Below, piece by piece: positions 44,043 to 52,310 of a DNA stretch of 64,000 nucleotides. The stretch's first letter is position 1; each line of letters starts with the position of its first letter. A program made the position numbers and the translations under genes. Origin of the DNA: an uncultured Collinsella sp. (GTDB taxonomy: Bacteria > Actinomycetota > Coriobacteriia > Coriobacteriales > Coriobacteriaceae); contig CAUGJE010000004.1 of the NCBI GenBank assembly GCA_959599915.1, positions 62,001 to 126,000 on the forward strand. Reading direction: 5' to 3'. The notes beneath the pieces were generated by a model, which saw nothing but the letters and a program-made list of their open reading frames with translations, ran no database searches and was not told the DNA's origin.

Positions 44043-45170
44043 ATGACCGCCGTGATCTCACATTTCTCCGCCCTCCGCGCAATTCGCCGCGCTCGACGGG
44101 CGTACTCTGCGCTTCCCTGGAGCGCCATCAACGCCGAACAACAAGCACAAGCCCTTGCGGGCTGCGTTCCCAATAAAGACGCCATAGACTTTGCGGCTCT
44201 TTCGATGCTTGATGCCTGGAACGAAGACGACTCCGAGCGCTTAGACCTCCTTGTTGCGGATGGTAACAACAGACGCCCCGACGAACGCCTTCTCCAGCAC
44301 TCCATCACCGCCCCGCTTCCCGCAGGGGCAATCATGCACATCGAAGCCGACATCTACGCAACGTCTCCCGCCATGACAGCCATGTTGTACTCTAGGAATG
44401 AGCCCGTAGCCAAGGTCCTGATGCTTCTCATGGAGCTACTCGGCTCTTACTCCCTCCCGCCCGAGGCAACCTATCCCATCGCCCATGACGACACGTGGCC
44501 CAAGGCCGATAGCTTCAAAGTGCTGGACGATCTTGATTGCCAGGGCGACCAACCGGCAGCCGAAAAACAAAACGAAACCCGCTACGAGCAGGCACACTAC
44601 AAATGCGAGCCTGCTACAACCATAAAAGAGCTCGAGGCAGTCGCACAGTTTGCCAAAAGCAGCTCCTACGCCTCGTTTCGCACGGCCGTCAGGCTCGCCC
44701 GAGCCGGATCCGCATCCCCAGCGGAATCCTTAATGTTCGCCGTCCTAGGCGCACCCATGCGTTTTGGCGGATTCGGATGTTGCAGCCTGCCCATGGGAGG
44801 TCTGCTGCTCAACTATCGAATCGACTTCGACACCCTTGCAGTCAACATGTCCTCGGGCATCCCCTATGCCATCTGCGACTTATATTGTCCGGCCGCAGGA
44901 GTCGACAACGAATACAACGGAATTGGACACGAGCTCCAGAACGCTCGCATCCACGACGGAAACCGCAACAACGGCCTTAAAGCCATGGGCGTTCACGTTC
45001 TGGTTATCAATCGCGACCAAATGAAAGACCTTGTTGCACTCGAAGCCTTCGCCCAGACGATGCATCGACTCGCGGGAGTCCGATTCCGATATCGCATCAA
45101 GGGCTATCGCAAGCGTCAGGCCGCTTGGCTCAACGCCCTGCGGGCCGGAATCGGCCTTGCGCCGGTCTAA
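44043..45170 (+). CDS. Endonuclease-like protein with C-terminal PD-(D/E)XK-type domain
   Basis: 375 residues. The C-terminal part fits the DUF559/Vsr-like nuclease pattern: ICDLYCP (Asp279), VDNEYNGIGH (Glu290, His296), DGNRNNGLKAMGVHVLVI (Asp305). It resembles a coriobacterial family with a GSASPAESLMFAVLGAPM-RFGGFG block and an N-terminal region TAPLPAGAIMHIEADIYATS. Lys is replaced by Tyr/Asn in the E-x-K position (EYN), as occurs in some members. No start ribosome site precedes ATG 44043. No partner gene. It is bracketed by two 206-bp inverted-repeat elements. Role unknown; defence or mobile-element nuclease are options. Confidence 0.65.
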   Translation: MTAVISHFSALRAIRRARRAYSALPWSAINAEQQAQALAGCVPNKDAIDFAALSMLDAWNEDDSERLDLLVADGNNRRPDERLLQHSITAPLPAGAIMHIEADIYATSPAMTAMLYSRNEPVAKVLMLLMELLGSYSLPPEATYPIAHDDTWPKADSFKVLDDLDCQGDQPAAEKQNETRYEQAHYKCEPATTIKELEAVAQFAKSSSYASFRTAVRLARAGSASPAESLMFAVLGAPMRFGGFGCCSLPMGGLLLNYRIDFDTLAVNMSSGIPYAICDLYCPAAGVDNEYNGIGHELQNARIHDGNRNNGLKAMGVHVLVINRDQMKDLVALEAFAQTMHRLAGVRFRYRIKGYRKRQAAWLNALRAGIGLAPV

Positions 45171-45202
45171 ACGGCGAATCACCCGCGCGCCGTCGAACAG
45201 GG

Positions 45203-45408
45203 CTGGACGGTTAGTTCAAATACGTATAAATGGACACATTGAATTAGGCTGTTTTGCAGTTATCTCTATACCATTCGCCCTATTTGAAGGCAGGATAGAC
45301 TTCAAAACAGCGCCATATGGACTAACTAAAGCTCCAAAACAACGTACCAGCATTGAATTGAGCACTTCAAGTCCTCGGAACTTATACGTATCTGAACTAA
45401 CTGTCCAC
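45203..45408. repeat. 206-bp-class inverted-repeat element, copy C
   Basis: Ends CTGGACGGTTAGTTCAAATA-CGTAT (45203-45227) and ATACGTATCTGAACTAACTG-TCCAC (45384-45408), inverted with a few mismatches. Length 206 bp as in copy B. The interior is different. It lies 33 nt after the nuclease-like gene and about 115 nt before pth. Confidence 0.85.
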
Positions 45409-45521
45409 CTTGGATTTCGACGGCTGTCCAAACGCCCCCAAACAACCTCAATTGCCCTCCATTTGACAGCGGCAACGGGGTCGCTCACCATAGCAGACGA
45501 TAAATCGACGAAAGGAAGCAC

Positions 45522-46151
45522 ATGGCAGCTGCACAGCCGCTTAAGATTCGCATGGTTGCCGGACTTGGCAACCCTGGCGAGGAATATGCCGAGACCCGCC
45601 ACAACGCCGGCTTTAAGGCGATTGACGAGCTGGCCCGTCAGGCCGGCGTCACGTACTGGAAAAACCAGGCCGGCGCCGAGGTCGCGCTCATCAACATCAA
45701 CGATCCCGAGGAAGAGGGCGGTAAGCGCCAGATTGTACTGGTCAAGCCGCAGTCGTACATGAATACCTCGGGCGGCCCCATCTCCAAGCTCTGCCGCGAG
45801 TACAAGATCAAGGCCGAGGAGCTGCTCGTCATCCACGACGAGCTCGATATTCCCGCCGGCGACGTGCGTGTTAAGGTGGGCGGCGGCCATGCTGGCCACA
45901 ACGGTCTGCGCTCCATCATCGACAAGATGGGCAGCCGCGACTTCAGCCGCATCCGCACCGGCATCGGCAACCCTCCCGGCAAGATGGCCGTCGCCGACTA
46001 CGTGCTTAAGCAGCTGCGCGCCCGCGAGGCCGAGGATTTCCAGGACACCTGTGCCCGCGCGGCCGACGCCGCCGGTCTGGCCATCGTCCACAGCGTGATC
46101 TATGCCCGCGACCACGTCAACGGCGCCGCTTCCGCCAACGGCAAGCACTAA
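45522..46151 (+). CDS. pth: Peptidyl-tRNA hydrolase
   Basis: 209 residues. GLGNPGEEYAETRHNAGF contains the conserved Asn and catalytic His (RHNAGF), followed by QSYMNTSGGPI, VIHDELDIPAGDVRVKVGGG (catalytic Asp), GHNGLRSI and FSRIRTGIGNPP. It recycles peptidyl-tRNA dropped from ribosomes. GAAAGGAAG precedes ATG 45522. Inserted NDPEEEGGKRQI lengthens a surface loop. The neighbouring nfnAB genes lie past a terminator. Confidence 0.96.
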   Translation: MAAAQPLKIRMVAGLGNPGEEYAETRHNAGFKAIDELARQAGVTYWKNQAGAEVALININDPEEEGGKRQIVLVKPQSYMNTSGGPISKLCREYKIKAEELLVIHDELDIPAGDVRVKVGGGHAGHNGLRSIIDKMGSRDFSRIRTGIGNPPGKMAVADYVLKQLRAREAEDFQDTCARAADAAGLAIVHSVIYARDHVNGAASANGKH

Positions 46152-46162
46152 AACCTACCATT

Positions 46163-46343
46163 TAGGGACAGGTTTATTTTGGCAGGCTTTATCTGCGGAA
46201 ACGCCACAGTGGCAGCTCCGCAATAAATCCCACGCCGCCATACATATGCAATGCCTCAAAAGGAGCCGGCATCACCAAAGCGCGAAGCCGGCTCCTTTTG
46301 CCGTTTTGCCTGATAAAACCTACCAAAATAAACCTGTCCCTTT
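46163..46343. repeat. Inverted element with GGGACAGGTTTATTTTGG arms
   Basis: Left arm near 46163-46194 (AGGGACAGGTTTATTTTGGC) and right arm near 46308-46343 (AAACCTACCAAAATAAACCT) form an imperfect inverted pair of about 30 bp enclosing the pth terminator. A half copy is at 58560-58600. The family is defined by AACCTACCAAAATAAACCTG and nearby TCCCT. Confidence 0.72.
46258..46299 (+). terminator. Rho-independent terminator of pth
   Basis: Perfect 13-bp stem AAAAGGAGCCGGC with its complement around a 16-nt loop, ending TTTT; within the palindromic element above. Confidence 0.8.
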
Positions 46344-46512
46344 TTGGCAGGTCACTTTTCCCAACCGCCGAAGACACACGTAAACAGCATGTCCATGAGG
46401 GTATAATTTGCACCGTATGTCTGCACAACGCCTGTGCGCGTACGGTTTTACTCGGGCTACCGTCCATTTCCGTGGAGGCACGGTTCGGCGGCCCTAACAA
46501 GAGAGGGGTTCT

Positions 46513-47352
46513 ATGTATAAGATCCTGGAGAAGACGCAGTTCTCTGAGAAGGTGTTCAAGTTCCGCATCGAGGCGCCTGCAATCGCCAAGCATGCGCACG
46601 CTGGACAGTTCCTCATGGTTCGCGCCAACGAGACGGGCGAGCGCGTCCCGTTTACCCTGGCCGGCTGGAACGGTGACGAGGGCTGGGTCGAGTTCATCTT
46701 CATGGTGATCGGCAAGACCACCGAGATGCTTTCCACCTACGAGGCCGGCGAGTCGCTGCGCGACGTCGTGGGCCCGCTGGGCGTTCCCACCGAGATGGCC
46801 GAGGGCCCCTGCGCCGTCATTGGCGGCGGCGTCGGCCTGGCAATTGCCTTCCCGGTCGCCAAGCACCTGGTCGAGACCGGCCACGAGGTGCACGCCATCA
46901 TGGGCGCCCGCACCAAGGACCTCCTGCTCATGGAGGACCAGTTCCGCGAGCTGCTCGACGAGGACCACATCCACATCACCACTGACGACGGCTCCTACGG
47001 CGAGCAGGGCGTTGTCACCGCTCCGCTGGAGCGCCTGCTGCAGGACAAGGCCGTGAGCCAGGTCTTCTGCGTCGGCCCCGTTCCGATGATGAAGTTCTCG
47101 ACCCTCACCGCCCAGAAGTACGACACCCCCATCACCGCGTCGCTCAACCCCATCATGGTTGACGGCACCGGTATGTGCGGCTGCTGCCGCGTCGAGGTGG
47201 GCGGCGTGACCAAGTTCGCTTGCGTCGACGGCCCCGACTTCGATGCCACCCTGGTCGACTGGGATGACCTTCGTGCCCGCCAGGCCGCTTACCGTTCCGA
47301 AGAGGGCGAGTCCCTCAAGGCCTATGAGGAAAAGAGCTGCGCATGCCACTAG
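46513..47352 (+). CDS. nfnA: NfnA-type electron-transfer subunit (ferredoxin-NADP reductase / DHODH-like)
   Basis: 279 residues. An FAD-binding barrel (about 1-100; AGQFLMVRANETGERVPFTL), a nucleotide-binding domain (about 100-220; CAVIGGGVGLAIAFPVAKHL, VGPVPMM) and a [2Fe-2S] site (MCGCCRVEVGG then FACVDGPDFD) are in the order of the PyrK/NfnA family. With the next gene it forms the NADH-dependent ferredoxin:NADP oxidoreductase, which exchanges electrons among ferredoxin, NADH and NADPH. It overlaps the next gene by 10 nt. The alternative reading, GltD-associated sulfide dehydrogenase subunit, is close in sequence. Confidence 0.88.
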   Translation: MYKILEKTQFSEKVFKFRIEAPAIAKHAHAGQFLMVRANETGERVPFTLAGWNGDEGWVEFIFMVIGKTTEMLSTYEAGESLRDVVGPLGVPTEMAEGPCAVIGGGVGLAIAFPVAKHLVETGHEVHAIMGARTKDLLLMEDQFRELLDEDHIHITTDDGSYGEQGVVTAPLERLLQDKAVSQVFCVGPVPMMKFSTLTAQKYDTPITASLNPIMVDGTGMCGCCRVEVGGVTKFACVDGPDFDATLVDWDDLRARQAAYRSEEGESLKAYEEKSCACH

Positions 47353-48752
47353 TTAACGGTCGTTTCGTTGCCGATATGAAGTCGCCCCGCACCCCCGATA
47401 ACGAGGAGCCGGCTGCCGAGCGCGCCTGCGACTTCCGCCCCGTCGACAAGGGCTTCACCGAGGAGATGGCGCTGGCCGAGGCCGAGCGCTGCCTCAACTG
47501 CAAGAAGCCGTTCTGTGTTGAGGGCTGCCCCGTCAACATCAACATCCCCCGCTTTATCGAGCAGATCCGCGCGAAGGACTTCGGCGGCGCTCTCGATACC
47601 ATCCGCGAGGACTCCATGCTTCCCGCCATCTGCGGCCGCGTCTGCCCGCAGGAGAACCAGTGCGAGGGCAAGTGCATCCGTGGCAAGAAGTCCGAGCCCG
47701 TGGCCATCGGCCAGCTCGAGCGCTTCCTGGGTGACCGCCCCGAGCTCGCCTCCACGCCCAAGATGGCCCCCAAGAACGGCAAGAAGGTCGCCGTCGTCGG
47801 TTCCGGCCCGTCCGGCATCACCTGCGCCGGCGAGCTCGCCCGCAACGGCTTTGACGTCACCGTCTTCGAGGCTTTCTTCACCGGCGGCGGCGTGCTGGTC
47901 TACGGCATCCCCGAGTTCCGTCTGCCCAAGGCAGTCGTCAAGCGCGAGATTGACGGCCTGGAGGACATGGGCGTCAAGTTTGAGTACAACTCCGTCGTGG
48001 GCAACATGGCCACGGCCGAGGAGCTGTTCGAGCAGGGCTTCGACGCCATCTACGTGGCGACCGGCGCTGGCCTGCCCAAGTTCCTCAACGTCCCCGGCGA
48101 GAACCTGCCCAACGTCTTCTTCGCAAACGAGTACCTCACCCGCGTGAACCTGATGAAGGCCAACAAGTTCCCCGAGTACGACACCCCCACCAAGCACGGC
48201 AAGAACGTCGTCGTCTTTGGCGGCGGCAACGTGGCTATGGACGCCGTCCGTACCGCCAAGCGCCTGGGCGCCGAGCACGCCATCATCGCCTACCGTCGTA
48301 CCGAGGACGAGATGCCCTGCCGTCGCGCCGAGCTGCACCATGCTAAGGCCGAGGGCGTCGAGGTTCTGCCGCTCGTCTCCCCGCTCGAGTTTGTCGCTGG
48401 CGAGGACGGCTCCGTGTGCGCCGTCAAGGTCCAGAAGATGGAGCTCGGCGAGCCCGACGAGTCCGGCCGTCGTCGCCCGGTGCCCATCGAGGGCGCCATC
48501 GAGGAGATCCCCTGCGACGTCGCGATCTCGGCTATCGGCACCAACGCCAACCCCTTCGCTGCCAAGATCGGCGGCAAGATGGAGCTCAACAAGTGGGGCT
48601 ACATCGTCGCCGACGAGGAGACCGGCCAGACCACCGATCCCCGCATCTGGGCCGGCGGCGACATCGTCACCGGTGCCGCTACGGTCATTCTGGCGATGGG
48701 CGCCGGCAAGAAGGCCGCCGCTTCGATCACCAAGAGCCTGCTGGGCGAGTAA
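47343..48752 (+). CDS. nfnB: NfnB-type flavoprotein (glutamate-synthase small-subunit fold)
   Basis: 469 residues. An N-terminal double-cluster ferredoxin-like region (AERCLNCKKPFCVEGCPVNI, then CGRVCPQENQCEGKC) precedes FAD-binding VGSGPSGITCAGELARNG and NADPH-binding VFGGGNVAMDAVRTAK; the final GGDIVTGAATVI is the FAD tail. All match NfnB/GltD-like proteins. ATG 47343 lies inside the end of nfnA. It likely carries out bifurcation between ferredoxin and NAD(P)H. No large GltB subunit is nearby, which favours Nfn over glutamate synthase. Confidence 0.92.
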   Translation: MPLVNGRFVADMKSPRTPDNEEPAAERACDFRPVDKGFTEEMALAEAERCLNCKKPFCVEGCPVNINIPRFIEQIRAKDFGGALDTIREDSMLPAICGRVCPQENQCEGKCIRGKKSEPVAIGQLERFLGDRPELASTPKMAPKNGKKVAVVGSGPSGITCAGELARNGFDVTVFEAFFTGGGVLVYGIPEFRLPKAVVKREIDGLEDMGVKFEYNSVVGNMATAEELFEQGFDAIYVATGAGLPKFLNVPGENLPNVFFANEYLTRVNLMKANKFPEYDTPTKHGKNVVVFGGGNVAMDAVRTAKRLGAEHAIIAYRRTEDEMPCRRAELHHAKAEGVEVLPLVSPLEFVAGEDGSVCAVKVQKMELGEPDESGRRRPVPIEGAIEEIPCDVAISAIGTNANPFAAKIGGKMELNKWGYIVADEETGQTTDPRIWAGGDIVTGAATVILAMGAGKKAAASITKSLLGE

Positions 48753-48780
48753 TCACCTACAGCGCTCGCCATCAAACGGC

Positions 48781-48819
48781 AAAGTCCCCGTCGAGCACAC
48801 GTCCGGCGGGGACTTTTTC
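48781..48819 (+). terminator. Rho-independent terminator of nfnAB
   Basis: Stem AAAGTCCCCG/CGGGGACTTT with a 16-nt loop then TTTTTCT, 28 nt after the nfnB stop. Confidence 0.85.
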
Positions 48820-48830
48820 TATGCCGACCG

Positions 48831-48875
48831 CCCCAACCACCACAAAGGGGGCAGGTGCCTTTGTGGTGGTTGGGG
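48831..48875. repeat. 17-bp perfect hairpin, CCACCACAAAG family
   Basis: CCCCAACCACCACAAAG (48831-48847) and its exact complement (48859-48875), 11-nt loop. The same core arm ACCACCACAAAGG recurs in the terminator at 49167-49211. Confidence 0.85.
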
Positions 48876-48891
48876 ACTTGGCCGTTCGTTT

Positions 48892-49110
48892 TGTCTCAAT
48901 CTGTAACACCTGGAGCCCGTTGAGCATCGTAGTTGTTACAGATCGAGATATTGTGCCGGCCGCCCACGCCGCATCTCAATCTGTAACAGTTAGAGACCAA
49001 ATATGCCGCCTGGTGTTACAGATCAAGACGTTGGGCTGACGGCCGAAGGGTTCATCTCAATCTGTAACAGTTAGAGCCATTTTCGCTGGCTTGGTGTTAC
49101 AGATCGAGAC
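48892..49110. repeat. Array 2 of periodic hairpins (three units)
   Basis: Three units with left cores ATCTGTAAC at 48899, 48979 and 49060 and right cores GTTACAGAT at 48935, 49015 and 49096. The 36-nt distance and 80-81-nt period are the same as in array 1 at 29.7-30.1 kb. Arms TCTCAATCTGTAACA and TGTTACAGATCGAGA. Interiors differ from array 1 but begin with GTTAGAG in two units. The array lies between nfnAB and the convergent cytidylate-kinase-like gene. Confidence 0.9.
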
Positions 49111-49166
49111 TATGCAAAAGCCGAGGATAGGCACTGCCGCCAAGGCCTTTCCCTCGGCCTAAAACA

Positions 49167-49211
49167 AAAACCACCACAAAGGTGCCTGTGTGTCCCCCTT
49201 GTGGTGGTTTT
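49167..49211 (-). terminator. Terminator of the cytidylate-kinase-like gene, CCACCACAAAG family
   Basis: Minus-strand stem AAAACCACCACAAGG with a complement in CCTTTGTGGTGGTTTT, then TGTTTT. Starts 7 nt after the stop at 49218. It shares its arm sequence with the hairpin at 48831-48875. Confidence 0.75.
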
Positions 49212-49217
49212 GGTCGG

Positions 49218-49841
49218 TTAGTCTTCGAGCTGCGCTACTTTGTAGCGGTAGGCAGCGGCGATAACGTCTTTGCAGCCCTCGCGGCCCAGCTTGGCGCGGT
49301 TGACGACGATGTCCTTACCGCTCGTCATCTTCCACTTGCCGGCGCTGTAGCGCTTGTAAAAAGCCTCACGCGCCTTCTGCTGCTGCTTGACCAGCTTGGC
49401 GCCCTTCTTTTTATTAAGGCCACGCTTCTTGCGCACAATCTCGACGCGATCCTCAAAGGGAGCGGTCACCAGCACGGCAATGTGGTTGGGGTTGTTGCGA
49501 AGCAGGTAATCGGACAGACGGCCTTCGATAATGCAGCTCTCGGTCTCGCCCAGGTCCAAAATCACCTGGCTCATCTTTTGGAACAACTTGTCCGAGTACG
49601 AACGCGCATCGTAGCGGTCGGGCAGAAACGCCATGTTCTCCACGGCCAGACGCTCGTCATAGGCGGCCATCTTATCGAGCGACTCGCCCGCACGCAGCGA
49701 CGCGCGCACCAGTAGCTCGTTATCGTACAGCGGAATCCCCAACTCGTTGGCGAGGATGCGTCCAATCTCGTGGCCCTCGGCACCAAAGTCGCGCGCGATG
49801 GTAATGACCACAGGACTCTTCTTGTTCACCAGATCGCTCAT
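49218..49841 (-). CDS. Cytidylate kinase-like protein
   Basis: 207 residues. Opening ITIARDFGAEGHEIGRILAN and GIPLYDNELL match the cytidylate kinase-like (AAA_33/CK-like) family found widely in anaerobes, with IIEGRLSDYLLR as a second family signature and a Lys-rich segment (GLNKKKGAKLVKQQQKAREA). The P-loop is GAEGHE rather than GxxGxGK, as often in this subfamily, so nucleoside kinase activity is not assured. Monocistronic; bounded by a hairpin terminator. Confidence 0.8.
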   Translation of the reverse strand: MSDLVNKKSPVVITIARDFGAEGHEIGRILANELGIPLYDNELLVRASLRAGESLDKMAAYDERLAVENMAFLPDRYDARSYSDKLFQKMSQVILDLGETESCIIEGRLSDYLLRNNPNHIAVLVTAPFEDRVEIVRKKRGLNKKKGAKLVKQQQKAREAFYKRYSAGKWKMTSGKDIVVNRAKLGREGCKDVIAAAYRYKVAQLED

Positions 49842-49903
49842 CGCAATTCCTTTCTAACAAATGAGAATTAGGCGATTCCTGATTCTCATTTTGTCACTTA
49901 CGC

Positions 49904-50002
49904 CGGTCCGGGTTTCCCAAGTGCGGCAGATTGCCCCGAAAGAGGAGTGCCGCGTACTAAATGTACGCAAGCGACGATTGAGGGGCAAGGTGCCGTGCTT
50001 GG
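49904..50002. repeat. Long imperfect palindrome (TTTCCCAAGTGCGGCA arms)
   Basis: Left part GGTTTCCCAAGTGCGGCAGA and TTGCCCCGAAA, and right part TTGAGGGGCAAGGTGCCGTG plus CTTGGGGAA, form an inverted pair of about 29 bp with an inner GCGTAC-TAAAT-GTACGC stem. It sits 10-20 bp past the stop of the permease at 50013 and may be its 3' hairpin. Possibly another intergenic element family. Confidence 0.65.
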
Positions 50003-50012
50003 GGAAGCAGGA

Positions 50013-50651
50013 CTATGCGGCCACAATACGGCGCTGATAGGCTCGGACCAGCAGCGAGATACCAAAGTTGAGCACAAAGTACATCGCAAACACCAGGCCG
50101 TAGAGCATAAGCACCTGCGACAGATCGATCGCGTGGGCCATCACAACATTTGCCGTGTACATGAGCTCGGCCACGTTAATGCCCGAAAGATACGAGCTGT
50201 CCTTGATGACGGTCGTGCACTGGCTAAACAGCGCCGGGATGATTGTCTTAAACGTCTGCGGCAGAATGATGTAGCGCATGGTGGCAAAGAAGCCAAAGCC
50301 CTGGCTCTGCGCTGCCTCAAACTGGCCGCGCGGAATCGAGTTGAGGCCGCCGCGCACAATCTCGGCCATAACAGCGCTGGTAAACAGCGTAAAGGCGATG
50401 GTCGAAATCACAATGTCCAAACCCTGCACCGTAAAGTAGATAAACAGGATCCACAGCAGGTTCGGCGTGCAGCGGAACAGCTCGATATAGGCGCTCACCA
50501 AAATACGGAACGGACGGGGCGCATAGCTCTTAACGAGCGCCAGCACCGTGCCAAAGATGAGCGAGAAAAAGATCGACAGTACCGAGATCTCAATGGTCTT
50601 AACAAAGCCGCCCCAAATGTAGAGCAGGTTGGTCGCGTTGAAGATTTCCAT
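50013..50651 (-). CDS. Polar amino-acid ABC transporter permease, second
   Basis: 212 residues. HisM/GlnP-type: five hydrophobic segments and the EAA loop EIVRGGLNSIPRGQFEAAQS with GFGFFATMRYIILPQTFK. It pairs with the neighbouring permease as a heterodimer. It starts 3 nt after that gene's stop. The operon order is ATPase, binding protein, permease, permease. Confidence 0.93.
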   Translation of the reverse strand: MEIFNATNLLYIWGGFVKTIEISVLSIFFSLIFGTVLALVKSYAPRPFRILVSAYIELFRCTPNLLWILFIYFTVQGLDIVISTIAFTLFTSAVMAEIVRGGLNSIPRGQFEAAQSQGFGFFATMRYIILPQTFKTIIPALFSQCTTVIKDSSYLSGINVAELMYTANVVMAHAIDLSQVLMLYGLVFAMYFVLNFGISLLVRAYQRRIVAA

Positions 50652-50654
50652 GCG

Positions 50655-51401
50655 CTAGGCCTCCTCTACGTTGTCGAGCCCCAGCTCGGCTAGGCTCACG
50701 CCGCGCGGACGCTCCTTGGAGCGGCGCTCGAGCCACTGCACAAGCATGGCGAGCGGAAAGCAGATGATGAAGTACATAAGGCAGCAGACGATGTATCCCT
50801 GCAGGTAACCGTACAGACTCACAAAGTTGTCGGAACGGTACATAAGGTCGCCGCCGGCCACAAGCGCCAGCACCGACGTGTTCTTGACCAGGTTGAGCGC
50901 CTGGTTACACAGCGGCGGCAGAATGATCTTGAACGTCTGGGGCAGTACGATGTACCAGTATGCCTGCGCACGGGTGAAGCCCTGGCTCTGGGCCGCCTCC
51001 ATCTGACCGCGCGGAACGGCCTCGATACCGGTGCGGATGACCTCCGAGATGTAGGCCGCGTGATATAGGCCCACGCCCAGGAAGCCCAGCACAAACGGCG
51101 CGATACGCACCGGCTGGTCGGCACCGGTCATGGCCTGCAAAAACTGCGGACCAGCCATGTACATAAAGAGCACCTGCACGGGCAACGGGGTGTTCTGGTA
51201 AAACTCAACGTACACGCGGCTTATGGCGCGCAGCACGCGCGAACGAGTGGTAGAGAACACGCCCAGCAGCGTGCCCAGCACCAGCGACAGCAGCAGACCG
51301 GCAACGACCACCTGCAGCGTCACGCCAAAGCCCTCCCAGAAGGGCCCCATGTTTTGAAATGTCGTCGACCAACGGTCGGCGTCAAATAATCCTTCGAGCA
51401 T
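50655..51401 (-). CDS. Polar amino-acid ABC transporter permease, first
   Basis: 248 residues from ATG 51401 (AAGGAAGG 7 nt upstream; the extension to 51434 is unsupported). HisQ/GlnP-type with GIEAVPRGQMEAAQSQGF and YWYIVLPQTFKIILPPLCNQ. It has a longer C-terminal tail (ERRSKERPRGVSLAELGLDN). Probably for glutamate, glutamine or aspartate, judged from its partners. Confidence 0.93.
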   Translation of the reverse strand: MLEGLFDADRWSTTFQNMGPFWEGFGVTLQVVVAGLLLSLVLGTLLGVFSTTRSRVLRAISRVYVEFYQNTPLPVQVLFMYMAGPQFLQAMTGADQPVRIAPFVLGFLGVGLYHAAYISEVIRTGIEAVPRGQMEAAQSQGFTRAQAYWYIVLPQTFKIILPPLCNQALNLVKNTSVLALVAGGDLMYRSDNFVSLYGYLQGYIVCCLMYFIICFPLAMLVQWLERRSKERPRGVSLAELGLDNVEEA

Positions 51402-51426
51402 TTGATTCCTTCCTTGGACGATGTGC

Positions 51427-52302
51427 CTATACAAGACCCCAGGTCTTGACCTCTTGGTCGAGCCAGCCGTCGGCCAGGCGATCGCAAATCACCTGATCGA
51501 CCACGGCCGAAAGGTCGCAGCCCTTCTTGGTCGCCACGCCGTAGCCCTGCTCGCCAAACTTGACCTCGGGCTGCAGCAGCTCAACAGTCTCGTTCATGTA
51601 GCCGGCCAGCGTGGAGCGGTCCATGGCAAAGACATCGATATTGCCGGCGTCGAGCGAACTCTTGATGATGGGGTAGCCGCTAAAGGCCCTAAACTCGGGT
51701 TTACAGCTAAAGCCGTTGTCCTTGATCATCTGCTCAATCAGTCCCTGCGTGGTGGCACCCTGGCTCACGCCAATGACCTTGCCGTCCAGGTCCTCAATCG
51801 AGGTAAAGCCCGAACGCTTCTTGACCATGAGTCCCACGTAGTCGGTACGGTACGGCGTCGAGAAATCCCAGCTCTTCTTGCGCTCGTCGGTGATGGTGTA
51901 GGTCGCCGCGACCACGTCAAGCTGGCCGTTATCGATCAGCGGGCCGCGCGTCTTGGGCGTTACGTCGGTAAACTCGACAAGCTCCTGGGCACGGGCCTCT
52001 TTGTAGCTCACGCCAAAGACGGCAGCGGCGATCTGGTAGCACAAATCGACTTCCATGCCCTCAAAGCGGCCCTTGGCGGTGTCGTAATAGCCATAGCCGG
52101 GAACGTCCTTCTTGACGCCGGCATTCAGATGACCACGCGACTTAATGGCCGCAAGCTTGGACCCCTTGTCGGAGCCCTCGCCGCTGGTAGAGTTGCCGCA
52201 ACCGGTAAGCGCGGTCCCCGTCAGCGCAAGCATGCCGGCGCCAGCCAGCTGCAAAAAGTGACGGCGCGACACGGCCGCCCTCGTCATATCCGTCATGTCC
52301 AT
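51427..52302 (-). CDS. Amino-acid-binding lipoprotein of ABC importer, Tat-type signal
   Basis: 291 residues from ATG 52302 (GTG 52305 or ATG 52293 possible). Signal SRRHFLQLAGAGMLALTGTA then LTGC: twin-Arg motif and a lipobox with Cys about residue 35, so it is likely exported folded and lipid-anchored. SBP_bac_3 fold: GVKKDVPGYGYYD, RFEGMEVDLCYQIAAAVFG, DVVAATYTITDERKKSWDFS, then GVSQGATTQ. DFSTPYRTDYVGLMVKK lies in the ligand-binding hinge. The ligand is most likely an acidic or polar amino acid. It is downstream of the ATPase. Confidence 0.9.
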   Translation of the reverse strand: MDMTDMTRAAVSRRHFLQLAGAGMLALTGTALTGCGNSTSGEGSDKGSKLAAIKSRGHLNAGVKKDVPGYGYYDTAKGRFEGMEVDLCYQIAAAVFGVSYKEARAQELVEFTDVTPKTRGPLIDNGQLDVVAATYTITDERKKSWDFSTPYRTDYVGLMVKKRSGFTSIEDLDGKVIGVSQGATTQGLIEQMIKDNGFSCKPEFRAFSGYPIIKSSLDAGNIDVFAMDRSTLAGYMNETVELLQPEVKFGEQGYGVATKKGCDLSAVVDQVICDRLADGWLDQEVKTWGLV

Positions 52303-52310
52303 CACCGCGC

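Noticed and set aside
43674..45408. Classical IS element
   Set aside because: The element ends do not flank a transposase with a known catalytic triad and no target duplications were seen.
47343..48752. Glutamate synthase small subunit
   Set aside because: No large subunit gene is nearby and the overlapping upstream gene is NfnA-like, so Nfn is preferred, although the folds are close.
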